A stretch of DNA of 64,000 nt from Diphasiastrum complanatum. Taxonomy: Eukaryota; Streptophyta; Lycopodiopsida; Lycopodiales; Lycopodiaceae. The notes under the pieces were generated by a model that ran no database searches, was not told the origin of the DNA, and saw nothing but the letters and a program-made list of their open reading frames with translations. Position numbers and translations under genes: made by a program. This document shows positions 24,549-37,499 of this stretch, one piece after another (the first letter of the stretch is position 1; each line of letters starts with the position of its first letter). Location of the stretch: assembly GCA_029204225.1 (NCBI GenBank), contig CM055099.1, positions 45,695,193 to 45,759,192 on the forward strand, in the 5' to 3' direction.

Positions 24549-24561
24549 AAGGGGGAGGGAG
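24549..24561 (+). other. Polypurine tract of gypsy-A
   Basis: AAGGGGGAGGGAG lies directly before the LTR start TGTTACGAG and would prime plus-strand DNA synthesis. It fixes the left border of the 3' LTR. Confidence 0.8.
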
Positions 24562-24930
24562 TGTTACGAGCCTGTAGCCAGAGACGAACCCTAAAGAACA
24601 CTGGAGATCAGACACCATAGTCAAGGGCGTGTTAAGCGTACACGCCCACCAAGGCAAGACAGTGTGAGTAGCGTGCACCTGTATGGGCCTACAAAGGACC
24701 AAAGAACCATGGGCCGTACCACAGGCATAGAGGGCCTAACACAGCTTAGGGACCCTGTCAGCAAGAGGGGCCCCTGTCGGGCACTGACATGCAGCTGGCG
24801 CCAACACTCGGCAGCATGCATGCTACCAGTCCTCACATTGGGCTAGGAGGGGCTTACTCCATATAGGGAGCTGGCAAAGCTGGGTGGATCAGTTAGTGTT
24901 TTCCCTACTATGGTGTCTAGGTCTCTCACA
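24562..24930 (+). repeat. 3' LTR of gypsy-A (369 bp)
   Basis: It starts TGTTACGAGCC after the polypurine tract and ends CTCTCACA, so has canonical TG...CA ends. Its right third matches the truncated LTR at 12041-12205, which precedes a primer site. No matching target duplication is visible between the two ends. Confidence 0.8.
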
Positions 24931-27243
24931 CCTACCTTGACCTCTCATTGGATATTGTCATATTTGCAGAGCGTGGGAATGTTTTCCTCACTCGGGATTT
25001 TATTGCTAGGACATCTTCACGACAGTCAGACTTTCACGACATGGTGCCAAAAAAAAAATTGCAAATCATTTCTGACGTCTATTTTTTCTTGCAGTTATTT
25101 TAGCAAGTTGCTATCTTGACAATTTTTTTTGGCAATAACTATTGCAATTTCTAGCACCCTATTTGGAGGAGGTTTCGACACTTTTCATCAACATTTTGTT
25201 TGCTGGCTTTTGACAGTCTTTTGGAGGCTCCATCGCCCTATTTTCAAAGCTATTTTCGAGTTCACTTGCCAGTTTTTCAAGGCAATACTTACCATTCTTC
25301 GTAGCGCCCTGTTTGGAGGTGATTCCAACACATACTTCATCCGCAGTTGTTTGTTGGTTTTTGGCCTACATTCTAGCAATTGCATTGCCCTCTTTGCTGT
25401 CGTAATTTCAGAATTGCCTTGAGCGAGTTACAAGATCATTCTGGTTTTCTTTATTTTTTGCATCTATCTCAAATACATTGGCTTACAGTAGCATTATGTT
25501 GTCCACTACATTAGAGATATATTTACAACATGATTTATAGTTGATGTGCTACGCTTTGTCAATATTTGTGTGTTCTGTTTGTCAGCCTCACATTGAGGGC
25601 AATGTTTTTTGAAGTTGGGAAGAGTTATATACTAGGAATAGCTCCTAACTAGTATACCTTTAGGAATGTGGCTTTCTTCCATATTCAAAGACTTTGGTTC
25701 ATGGAAATTCATTTATGGTTCTAGTCCATGTTGTCACAGACGGCCACATCGAGTGCACACTAGTTCACTAGACTATTCGTTTCTACTGGAGTGTGTTCCA
25801 AATATTTTTAAAGCAACATATTTTGATAGCATTTCATGAATGATTATCTAGGCATTTACAAACATCAACAACAATCAGAATATAAATTGCATATATTGAG
25901 TTACATGAAAGGAATAGATTAGTGATTCAAAAATGGGTCAATTGATTATTGTTCACATACTCATCGTACATGTTCTACTTGCAAGCTCGACGAAAGTTGT
26001 CTTCCATGATATTGCTTTATAAGAAAGTCCCTCCTTTGTTAAGCTCACTTTAATATTCAACAGTGGCTCTCAGCATGACAAATCAGCAGGTTGACTACAT
26101 CTCATGCTAAAATAACACTTAAAGATTGTTATCCTTCATTGACATAATGTTAATGAAATTCGCTTTTTGACACTCATTGTCAATGTAATCCAATTTGCTT
26201 CTCAAGCACATTTTCACACGGAAGCAGGGACGCATGCATGTGCAACAAATTTACCTTCCTACAAAAGCACTTTATTAGGGATTATGGCTTCACCATGAAC
26301 GACAAGTTCCAACAACACCTTTTGAAGAGTACAGCTAAATACAGGTTGACGTGGCAATAAGGATATGGTAAAGTCCATGAGAGAGAATTTTAGCATGGTG
26401 CAATGTTATTTCCCCGAGTGCCGGTGCCCAAAGGCAAGAGCCCCGGTTTAGAGGTCCCCTCCCAAGAACTTTGCCCAGCACTAAAACCAAGAACCCACAA
26501 TTTATTCTTGTATTTTGTTTTTTTTGCCTCAGACACCACCCATGTGTGGGCAGCTTTGAACTGTGATCAATCCCACAAAATTTTTCTTAAAATGAGGAAG
26601 AGGAGAGCATGGGCATTACACCATGGACTTTATATGCGTAACACCTGGTTTGCTGCAAAATAAAGTCCTCCTGAGACATAAAGAAACGAAAAAAGATCTT
26701 ACAAAGAATTATTTGATGTATTGACCCCTAGCGGCAAAATGTGGAGTTAGAATAAGTAACCGGCATATTCAATGAACTAATACAAGATAACTCAACAATC
26801 CTTTTGGAAAGCAAAAAACTGAAATCCTTGGGGTATACATATCATAAGGAAGAATGCTCAAATAATGCCAAACCTGGAGATTAGAGAAGATGTGGGTTCG
26901 CAGCCTTGCGTTTGAGACCAAGATCTGTAAAAGAAAGCCCTGCACAGATTGCGAGCTTCTCGTCTCATCGGCTGGCAGCACCAATATCGCAGGCTAAGTT
27001 CCACACGATGCACTAGAGCAGAAGCTGAGGGAAGCAAGGCAGATGAGGATGAGGGAGAGGGCAGTGGCAGGCCTCTGAGCGAGCAAGAAGCCCATGTCGG
27101 GCCTGCAAAACTCATTCAAGCTTCCTACACTTGCCTCCCTCCTCGCTCCTCGCTCCCTATTCCTTCCTCCCTCCCTCCCTCTTCCCTCCCTCCATCTCTC
27201 TTTCCATGTTGGATTTGAGATTAACTATATTCATGTGTGATCA
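24931..27243. other. Unassigned sequence; local imperfect repeat and C/T-rich patch
   Basis: No gene or element was recognised. Around 25150-25400 two imperfect copies about 170 bp apart share a CCCT(A/G)TTTGGAGG core. At 27123-27200 a CCCT/CTCC-rich pyrimidine tract occurs. The short open frames have no known domains. Confidence 0.35.
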
Positions 27244-27770
27244 TATGGAAACTAATACATTTTTCACATTTCTCACCCTAATATGATCTTATATGAGTGC
27301 ATAGTGCATTTTTGGAGAGTTTTGGTTGATGTGGCACACTCTCATTTGTTCAGAGCACAACTGCGAGAAGAACAAGAGCCCTTTTCAATAAGATGGCATT
27401 TCAACTCTCCATTCATCAATTATCATGTGTATTCACAAGGAGCTAGGAGTAGGTCGAATACTACTCGAAGGAGATTCGACTCGAAGGGGCCCTAGAGCTC
27501 AGGCCTTCTAGAGGTTGGTATTTAGCCTGCTCCATGTACTACATAGCGTGTGTATGTAGACACGTTGTACTCATACTATGGCAAATTCTTGTATCGTAGA
27601 GCTACGGTAGTGACAGACTAGGCAATAGCGACAAAGAAACTTTCAAACACTTACAAAACCCTTAAAAGTGTCCAAGACCCAACAGTCATTAGCTATGAAA
27701 CTTGTAGGAGCAGAATTAGCAAACTAGCAATTTACTCTACATCATGATCTTGCTTCCAATGTTTTCAAGA
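27244..27770 (+). repeat. Long direct repeat, left copy (527 bp)
   Basis: The segment from tatggaaactaatac to ttttcaaga is closely similar to 31453-31961. It is non-coding. No primer site follows it and its ends are not LTR-like, so I leave it as a dispersed or duplicated repeat. The left copy has about 16 extra bases in the tactcgaagg region. Confidence 0.85.
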
Positions 27771-28148
27771 ATAGAAAGGATCAATATAAGATAGAAAACT
27801 CGATTTTAGCACATGATAAATATCACATCCATGATAAAAATATATATTTTGTTTTGAATTAAAGCTCGGTTAGAGAGATAGAAGAGACAAACAGTGTAAA
27901 GAGTAATACACGCAAATGTAGCTAATATATGATGAATATACCATCCTTTCTTCCATACCATCCTAAAGCAAGTAGATAAAAACACCATTTACATATTATT
28001 GACATCTTTTTTATTGGAAAATCACAAAACAACCAAGTTTTGTACTCCATCAAAGCATCAATCCAAGTTTGACTTTTAATGACATCTTCAAATCAACTTG
28101 ATTCACCAAACATAGAAGTTTGACTTTTAATGACATCTTCAATTCAAC
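27771..28148. other. Short non-coding spacer with a 40-bp tandem duplication
   Basis: AGTTTGACTTTTAATGACAT begins at 28066 and again at 28117, in two near-identical 40-bp copies 51 bp apart. Nothing else is recognised before the Helitron coding region. Confidence 0.6.
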
Positions 28149-30400
28149 TTGATTCAAACCACGATAGTGAATGGTTATTTGTCTTACAGACGCAGAAACG
28201 ATGGCAAAACAATCAAGGTACGTGGAGTGGAGTTGGATAATTGTTGGATTGTACCTTACAACAGATGGTTAAGCCTTCACTCCCAATGCCATATCAACAT
28301 GGAGGTATGTGTGCATGTTCGAAGTGTAAAATATTTGTACAAGTACGTATACAAAGGACCCGACATGATCACAACGAAAGTTGTGGAAGAGAACCACGGG
28401 ACTCCAGGGGTTGTGAATGAGATTGAACAATACTTGAATGCAAGGTACTTTTCGGCAAGTGAAGCGGGATGGCGTCTTTTTGGATTCCCAATGGGTGCAC
28501 ACAAACCCAATGTAGTTCGACTGGCTGTTCACCTTCCAAGAGAGGACATGACTTACTATGCTGACAATGAGGAGTTGGCTGATGTTGTTGCACGTAGTGG
28601 AGAAACAACTCTGACAACTTATTTTGAGTTGAATGCCAACAATAATATGGAGGCACAGTCTTTGCTTTATATAGACGTTTTGAGAAAATTTGTATACAAC
28701 AAAAAACAATGCAAGTGGATTCCACGAACATATGTCCAAAACGTTCCTGCAATTGGACGTATGTATTTTGTGCATCCTTCGGAGGGTGAACGGTTTTATT
28801 TGAGGCTTTTATTAACTCAAGTTAAAAGAGTGAATAGCTTTGCGGATTTATGTATTGTTGATGGGGTTCTTCACCCATCGTTTAGAGAAGCATGTAGGCG
28901 AAGACTACTTCTGAATGATGTGAATGAATGGCATGAGTGCTTGCAAGAAGCTGCCAGGTAGGGGATGCCCTCACAACTACGACTTATGTTGCTACCATTC
29001 TTCTCACATGTGCACCTACGAACCCCATCAATCTGTGGAGAAGCTTGGAGTATTATATGGTTGAAGACTACGTTGTGAATGAACGTGCGGGTGAAAACAG
29101 TGGAACACATGTAGTAAACCAATTTGCAATTGACAGAGGTATCCTTGTTGAAAAACATATGCAAGCTGTAGGAAAAACTACGGATTCGATCTTCCTGAAG
29201 ATGATCTTCATATATCTCCATTGTTTCTTGAGGAGATGTTTGTGGATGCGAGTATAGACGATGTAGAAGCGGTTGTGGAGAGACTAAATGTTGATCAATG
29301 AAACACTTTTTTGAACGTGTTTGTGAGCGTGTTGCTAAAGGTGGAGGTGGGTTATTTTTTGTTGATGGACTTTGAGAGACCGGCAAAACGTATCTCTACA
29401 ATATTATGTTGTCTTGGATTCGTGCAAAAGGATGGATTAAATTTGCGGTGGCATCATCAGGGATAGCGACTTTATTGATGAAAGGTGGTCGCACTGCTCA
29501 TTCTCGATTTAAAATTCCCCCTACTGACTTGCATGAGACATCTACTTGTAACATATCAAAGCAATCTGAGTTGGTCAAACTCATGGTGGCATGTTGACTT
29601 GTAGTGTGGGACGAGGCTCCAATGATGCACAAACATACGTTGGAAAGTGTTGACAGAACTCTTCGTGATTTGTGAATCATATGCTCTTTTTGGAGGGGTA
29701 ACAGTCGTTCTTGGTGGTGACTTTCGACAGGTTTTACTGGTAGTGAGGCGAGGCAGTCGTGCTCAAATTGTATCGGCCTGCCTAACATATTCCTATTTTT
29801 GGAAGGATGCTGAGATTCATCACTTGACAACAAACATGAGGGTTATGGGATTGGAAGGTTTTGATGTTAATGAGCAAAAAGAGTTTGCTGAATTTTTGTT
29901 GAGAGTAGGAGATAGTAAAGAGGAAATTGTTATTCGTCATGGTTTGAAAAGCATATGTTTACCAGAGAATTTGTGTCTAGGGATTGAAAGTTTGGATGAT
30001 TTAATTGCATTCACATTTCTTGGTATTGTAGGTAACCATAGAAGTATTGACTTTTGGAAAAAGCCGTGCAATATTAACAGCATTGAATGACAATGTTGAT
30101 GTTGTGAATGCACGAGTTATGGAACAATTCTCGGGTAATGTGCACAATTATTGTAGTGCAGATAGTGTTGTTGATAGCCGAAACGTTGATGTTTATCCTG
30201 TTGAGTTTTTGAACACGCTGCAGCCTAGTGGTTTACCACCTCATGTGTTGGATTTCAAGGTTGGCATGATAGTAGTGTTGTTACGTTCATTGGCATATCA
30301 GAAGGGTCTTTGCAATGGAACTCGACTTATCATATGCAGGTTGGGGCGACAAATAATAGAGGCTGAAATTGTTAGTGGAAAAAATGTTGGTGATAGGGTT
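28149..30400 (+). pseudogene. Helitron Rep/helicase relic (end of Rep domain plus PIF1-type helicase)
   Basis: The first 270 codons carry the end of a Helitron Rep domain (GVELDNCWIVPYNRWL, VKYLYKYVYKGPD with the paired tyrosines) and the linker (FYLRLLL, FADLCIVDGVLHPSFREAC). After frameshifts from about 28960, PIF1-family helicase motifs follow: a Walker A remnant with an internal stop (ETGKTYLYN, about 29370-29400), SSGIATLLMKGGRTAHSRFK, WDEAPMMHK (Walker B), FGGVTVVLGGDFRQVL and VGMIVVLLRSL...GLCNGTRLI. Family knowledge: Helitrons replicate as rolling circles with this enzyme. The HUH part of Rep and the Helitron ends are not seen, and stops and shifts make it inactive. Confidence 0.85.
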
Positions 30401-30404
30401 CTTA

Positions 30405-30625
30405 TTCAGGACTCTGATAAGAGCCTTCCAATGTGTTACACCAGGATTAGTCATAAACTGACTGAGAGAGCTGATTGCAAAGGCTATGTCTGGCCTGGTA
30501 TAGGTCATGGTGTACATAAGAGATCCTATAATAGAATGGTAAGGATACTCATGCATCTACTTCTTCTCATGAATTGTTTGGGGACACTGGTCCTTTGACA
30601 ATTTGAGACCTGATTCCATTGGTGA
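30405..30625 (-). pseudogene. Antisense copia RT fragment beside the Helitron
   Basis: The minus strand reads GLKLSKDQCPQT, a stop, then YPYHSIIGSLMYTMTYTRPD and ISSLSQFMTNPG, the end of a copia RT domain. It overlaps or abuts the 3' end of the helicase relic. It differs from copia-A, B and C, so it is a separate family. No LTR is attached. Confidence 0.75.
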
Positions 30626-30789
30626 GAGAGCTAACTTGCAATTAATCAGATTATATCTGACTAACATGTTGTAGATGTATCTTTGTTGTATAATGTAGAC
30701 CAACTTCTGTTTTCTGTCTCTATGGATTTGTATACCAAGGCAGAAATGAGCTTCTCCCAGAGTTTGGTTCTTGATAAGAGATGAATACT

Positions 30790-31036
<247 letters not shown>

Positions 31037-31039
31037 CAT

Positions 31040-31435
31040 CGGTCGCCGGCCATCGACTAATTATCACTGACAACTTTTGACTCTAATCCATTGACCTTCG
31101 ACCCAAACCATCGGCCGTAACCCAAATTGTCGGCCGCTCGTCATCAGCCGCCTGTAATTCAAATTGTTGGCGGCCCATCATCAGCCGTCCATTGTCGATG
31201 GTTGCCCGTCATCAACCGTCCATCATCAGCCGTCCATTGTTGACGGCCGCCCGTCATCGACCGTAACCTAAATTGTCGGCCGCCCATCATCAACCATCCG
31301 TTGTCGATGGCCGCCCGTCATCAGTCGTCCATTGCCCATCCATTGTCCACCTTCTATCATCAATTGACCGCTCTAAGCATCATCCACACGTCTCGACCAC
31401 AAGCCGCCACCTAGATCGTCGGCCGTCGTCATCGA
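31040..31435. repeat. GC-rich degenerate minisatellite
   Basis: Variants of CGGCCGCCCGTCATCAACCG and TCCATTGTCGATGG recur many times with irregular spacing. The block begins right after the CA run and ends where the right copy of the long direct repeat begins. It is not coding. Confidence 0.75.
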
Positions 31436-31452
31436 CGGGCACACTTTGCTAG

Positions 31453-31961
31453 TATGGAAACTAATACATTTTTCACATTTCTCACCCTAATATGACCTAA
31501 TATGAGTGCATAGTGAATTTTTGGAGAGTTTTGGTTGATGTGGCACACTCTCATTTGTTCAGAGCACAACTGCTAGAAGAACAAGAGCCCTTTTCAAAAA
31601 GATGGCATTTCAACTCCACTCATCAATTATCATGTGTATTGACAAGGAGCTAGGAGTAGGTTGAATACTACTCGAAGGAGCCCTGGAGCTCAAGCCTTCT
31701 AGAGGCTAGTATTTAGCCTGCTCCCTATACTACATAGCGTGCGTATGTAAACACATTGTACTCATACTATGGCAAATTCTTGTATTGTAGAGTTATGGTA
31801 GTGACAAGACTAGGCAGTAGCGACAAAGAAATTTCAAACACTTACAAAACTTTTAAAAGTGTCCAAGACCCTACAGTCTTTAGCTATGAAACTTGTAAGA
31901 GCAGAATTAGCAAACTAGCAATTTAATCTATATCATGATCTTGCTTCCAATATTTTCAAGA
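31453..31961 (+). repeat. Long direct repeat, right copy (509 bp)
   Basis: This is a close match to 27244-27770 in the same orientation. Together they bracket the Helitron relic, the antisense copia fragment, the (TC)105 tract and the minisatellite. Confidence 0.85.
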
Positions 31962-32476
<515 letters not shown>

Positions 32477-32683
32477 AGTGAGGGAAAATAGCTCATGTAA
32501 GAAAATAACAACATTCACATATAAGAGCATTAGAAAATAGAGCACAAGCACATGAGGATGCTTGAGTGGGCAATGGTAAGTCTCCTCCTCTCTATTAAGC
32601 ATAAAAATGAGTACAAAGATGCCTTTTTTTTTTTTCTCTTGGGGAGGCCCATGCCGCTTTGCTATTATTGGCTACTTCATTTG

Positions 32684-33345
32684 TGTTAGAATTAAGCTTC
32701 ACATGGTTTTTAATGTACCTTGACATCCATGTGGATCCACACGTGTGAGGACCTGTCCACACGTGTGAAATGACACTTTAATATTTAGATCCATTTTGAT
32801 TAGCTTTCATTTGAGTCTAATATGACATCTCCTAAATTATAGGAGTTAGGTCCTAGATTGTAGGAATCTAGAAGGTCAACACAAACCACCAATGGATGAT
32901 GTGGCAAACTTGATAGATCTTATCCAAAGTGGATATGGATGAGTACAATGAGCTGTCCCACACGTGCTGGATGCAGCTTAGAGAGAGATTATTGTGATTT
33001 TGTACTTGATCCATGATGGATCCATTATTGAGCTGTTATGAGAAATCTTGGTTTTGTGGAGCAATCTTGATGTTTACACTCTCTTAAGCACTTTGTTTAT
33101 GGATGAATGCTTAGTAAAAGTTAAGTAAACTATTTCTCTGTTATTAGGCCATACAGTAGCTATACTTAACACGTGTGAAGTCATGGGTCATCATAATTTG
33201 ACTGTTCTTGCTTGAAATCACAATGATTGTCAAGTAGAAGCTAGATTTGGAAGCTAGTCTTGATATAGATCAAGATACCAAGCTACCAATCACTCTTTGT
33301 GACCATTTGTAGATCAAATTCAGTCCTTTACTTTGAAATTTAACA
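32684..33345 (+). repeat. 5' LTR of copia-B (662 bp)
   Basis: It starts TGTTAGAATT and ends TTTAACA (canonical TG...CA), directly before a primer site. Most of it is repeated at 41900-42420 with few differences. It contains recurrent CACACGTGTGA palindromes, possible promoter elements. Confidence 0.9.
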
Positions 33346-33359
33346 TGGTATCAGAGCCA
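33346..33359 (+). other. Primer-binding site of copia-B (initiator tRNA-Met)
   Basis: TGGTATCAGAGCCA is an exact initiator tRNA-Met primer site immediately after the LTR end. Confidence 0.93.
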
Positions 33360-33966
33360 AGTCAAATAGCTTGGTTGATGATCCAAAATCTTCATTTTGG
33401 TGAAAGCATTGGTGCTAGATTCATTTTGAAGGAGGGCGAGCTTTTCTAATAGTTTACTTGTAATGTTGACGTTCAGATTAGTGTGGAAAGTTCATATGTA
33501 CTTCTCACACGTGTGAGAGGCTGCTGGAGTTGTACTTTCACCAAAACTTTGTGTTTTTTCAATATTTGAGCTTCAAACAAGTTGTGTAGATTGAAACTAG
33601 TGATGTGCTTATGAAAAACCATTGTTTCCTTTATAGATTTGATGAGTAAATGGTGTTAGAAGCTTATTAAGCCTACAAATCCTTGAGAGAGAGTTTGAGG
33701 CTTATGTTTTTTAGTTCAAGAGTGAAACTAAAACCATTCTAAACACCATTGGAAGGCATTGGCACTTCCAAGAGTCAAATCCAAGCTCCTAAGTGAATAG
33801 ATTGTGTCAAATACATTTTTCCAAATCTTTTTGAGTTCAAGATCATTATAGATCTTGCTTCTTGGGTCTAGTGAGATTCAAGAGAGTAGCATTTTAGCTA
33901 AATTCTGAGAAAGGAAGAAGGGAGAGCCTTTGAATAGTACATTTGTTGTACTTGTTACTAGATAGA

Positions 33967-34960
33967 ATGGGTTCAATTGGAGCCTATCTTCTTGAGGCTA
34001 GTGAAAGGCTAAATTCTAATAATTATTCAACTTGGAAAGTAAGAATGGAGTCACTATTTGTGCTCCAAGATATGTTTGATCTTGTCATAGGAGAGGAAGA
34101 AGAACCTCAAGGAGGGCAAGATCAAGTGAGGTACAAAAAGAGAGCTAGACTAGCATTACATTGCTTGAAAATGAATGTTAGTAATGAACTTCTAAAGGAA
34201 GTGGCATCTTGTACCTCGACCAAGGAGGCATGGAACTACCTTAAAGGGATTTATGAATCCAAAAACACCTCTAGAGTGCTTATGATTAGAAACAAAGTTC
34301 TTCAAAGCATTAGAGGGAGTGATGAGAGTGCTAAGAGTATGTCTTGAGAATAAAATCTCTCAACAAAGAACTTTCCATCATTAGTGAGGGTATTCATGAT
34401 GAGGAACTTGTTCAAATCATTTTGAATGGTCTTGGAGATGAGTTCTCCAATCTTGTAAAAATATTTGCTATTCAAGATGCACACCTTCCATTGACAAGCT
34501 TCATAGTGTGCTTGTGGCCGAGGAGAGTAGGATCCTTCATGTCAAGCAAAGGATTGGATCCTTGAAGTTGCATGATGGTGATGAGAAGGCCAACTTCTCA
34601 AGCAAGGGAAAGGCAAAGTCAAAGAAGAAGATCCAACACAAGGAGACCAAGAATGATGATCAACCATCAAGCTCCAAAGGTGAAAAGAAGAACAAAGCCA
34701 AACTCAAGTGCTTGTTTTGTGGAAAGAAGGGGCACTTTGCATCCGAGTGTTTCAAGAAGAAGAATGCACAAGGAGAGAGCAAACAAGGCAACCTCACTCT
34801 TGAGGAAGATGAGGATGAAGTGGATTCATCCTTGATGGCTTCTACATCAACATCAAAGAGCTACTCCAATGACACATGGTGGATTGATAGTGGGGCTAGT
34901 TCCCACATGACATTCCAAAAGGAATTTTTTCTCAACTCTTGTACCTTTTGTAGGTTGTAA
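33967..34960 (+). pseudogene. gag: Copia-B gag and protease active site, frameshifted
   Basis: ATG at 33967 begins MGSIGAYLLEASERLNSNNY with the copia Gag signature NYSTWKVRMESLF. The frame breaks near 34345 and continues as SLNKELSIISEGIHDEELVQ, breaks again near 34500, then runs through a Lys-rich linker to the zinc knuckle CLFCGKKGHFASEC (about 34708-34750). The protease active site WWIDSGASSHMTF follows at about 34880-34920. A further shift near 34950 separates it from pol. Confidence 0.85.
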
Positions 34961-34980
34961 AAAGTCTATTCTAACAACAA

Positions 34981-37021
34981 GTGATCAAGAATGTATTAAG
35001 TCTTGGATCCTCTAAAAGAGTAGATCTTGATAATGTACTCTATGTTCCTACACTCACTAAGAATTTTTTAAGTGTAGGACAATTGATGAATGATGGCTTA
35101 GATGTCCATTTTAAGCAAGGTGTTTGCTCCATAATGATGAATAATCCTTGCATTATAAAGGGATTGAATCAAGGAAGGCTTTTTAAGCTAGATGCTAATG
35201 TTTTTCTTGGAAGTGTGAACATGGTGAAGGAGGAGCTCAATCAAGTGGAGCTTTGGCATAAGAGGTTTGGCCACCCCAACTTCAAATCTATGGAGATGCT
35301 ATGCACCAAGGATCTTGCTCTGTGCCTTCCAAAGACACTCTCAAAGTGTGGAAAAAGTTGTGAAGCTTGTAGCCTCTCAAAGGCACACAAGCTACCTTTT
35401 GATATCTCTTCCACTAGATCTACAAAAGCATTAGATCTTATTCATAGTGATGTGCACTCTTTTTCTCAAGAATCTAATGGAGGTGCATCTATGTATGTAT
35501 CTTTTATTGATGATTACTCTAGATACACTTGGATTGAACTTTTGGATTCCAAAAGTAAAGTGTTTGAAGATTTTGTTAAGTTCAAAACCCTAGTTGAAAA
35601 TCAACTTGATGCTATAATTAAAGTATTGAGGAGTGATAATGGTGGAGAGTATATCTCCACCAAGATGATAGAGTTTTGTAAATCCAATGGCATTAAGAGA
35701 GAACTTACATGTACTTATAGTCTTCAACAAAATGGTATAGCTGAGAGGATGAATAGAACACTTTGTGAGTGTCCTAAGGCTTTGAGGTTAGATGCATCTC
35801 TACCTAAGTCCTTTTGGGAAGAGGCCATTATTTGTGCAACTTATTTGTGTAATAGATTACCATGTAAGCCCATTGGAGGCATAACATCTTATGAGGCTCT
35901 ATTTTGTAAGAAGCCGAATCTTAAAGATCTAAGAATTTTCGGATCTACTTGCTATGTTTTTCAAGCATTAGATACAAGAAAAAAGGATGATCCTACTTCT
36001 AGTAAAGGGATCTTTGTTGGTTATGCTGAAAATAGCAAAGGATATAGAGTCTATAATCCAATCACTAAGAAGATTTTAGTGAGTAGAGATGTTACTTTTG
36101 ATGAAGGTAACTACTACAAGTTGAATGAGAAAGCCTCTAATCCATCGTATGTCAAGGATCTTGTAAGGTTTGAGGAGGAGCCTATATATGATCAAGATCT
36201 TGAAGATCCATCTCAAGATCCAAGGACTCCAAGGAGATCTACAAGAAGGAAGGCCGAGCCCTCAAGGCTCACCTATGTTGACAAAGGTGAACAAAGGGAA
36301 GATCTTCACTCACTTACCTCTTACACTTTTCTAACTTCTATGTTTGATGAGCCAAGTTGCTTTGAAGAGGCTATGGAGTCACAAGAATGGAGGGATGTCA
36401 TGCAAAAGGAGTATGATGCTCTTATGGAAAATCATACATGGAAGCTTGTGGATCTTCCTCAAGGAAGAAAGCCACTTGAGTGCAAATGGATCCATAGATT
36501 GAAGTACAATCAAGATGGGAGCATCAGCAAACACAAGGCAAGGCTAGTGGCAAAGGGGTTCTTGCAAACCAAGGGAGTAGATTTTGATGAAACTTTTGCT
36601 CTTGTTGCTAAGCTAGTTTCCATAAGGTTGATTATTTCTCTTCAAACTACTTTCAATTGGCCTCTATTTCAACTTGATGTGACTAATGCTTTTTTCAATG
36701 GATTTTTGGAAGAGAAAATTTTCATGAGACAACCCGAGGGCTTCATCAAAGAAGATCAAGAGGAAAAAGTGTGTTTGTTGCTAAGAAGCCTTTATGGGCT
36801 TAAGCAAGCACCTAGAGCTTGGTACTCTAGGTTGGATACTTTCTTGAACTCTATTAAGTTTGTTGTAAGTGCTTATGATCCTTCTTTGTACTTAAGATTC
36901 AATGATGGTAAGATCATCATTCTCATTTTGTATGTTGATGACATTATCCTTAGTGGAAATGATCTTGATGGTATACAAGAAGTGAAAGTAGCATTGTTTA
37001 AGGAGTTTAAGATGGTGGATC
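34981..37021 (+). pseudogene. pol: Copia-B pol part 1: integrase and reverse transcriptase
   Basis: An open frame carries VLYVPTLTKNFLSVGQL, ELWHKRFGHPN and CEAC (GAG-pre-integrase), then integrase with HSDVH, RSDNGGEY and NGIAERMNRT (D, D, E all present). Reverse transcriptase follows from ECKWIHRLKYN through DVTNAFFNGFLEEKIFM and LYGLKQAPRAWY to an intact LYVDDIILSGND box. The frame is cut at 37021 by a nested LTR element and resumes at 41008. Apart from this and the gag shifts it is well preserved. Confidence 0.92.
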
Positions 37022-37499
37022 AGTTGAAATTCTGTTAGGCTCTAGTGCAGTATGCAGATCACATCACACAATCACCATAGCCACTCCTCACAAGCTCTCA
37101 AAGATGGCACAACAAAAAAATTAAGTCTATTATGAAGAAATACTATACATATAGCAAAGCCCCAAACTGCATGGGCTCAACAGGTTTCACTAAACTGGCC
37201 TGCCACCTGCCAAACTAGAGTTAGGCCCAATATGGCCACATATACTGACAAACCCAGGACATGCCCCTGAGTATAGCATAATGAACTCAAAATCACTGTA
37301 CAGGCTAATTTCTTCCTACGTGTGACTACCCAGCTAACCCAAGTAGCCATCTACGAGATCAATGCCTGATCAATATATCCTAATGGGTCACGTCCCGAAC
37401 ACACCCATATACAGTAAACCAAATAAACTGTACACCAATTACATCATCACATTTAGAGCTTACATAAAATGTATATCGAATTAACTTTGATTTCTAACT
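37022..37499 (-). repeat. LTR (3' in element orientation) of the nested element
   Basis: It begins AGTTGAAATTCTG and ends GATTTCTAACT on the plus strand, so its ends are AGTT...AACT rather than TG...CA. On the minus strand a purine tract AAGAGAGAG (37500-37508) precedes it. Confidence 0.9.

Noticed and set aside
28269-28775. 168-codon minus-strand frame opposite the Helitron
   Set aside because: It mirrors the plus-strand helicase coding region and has no recognisable domain.
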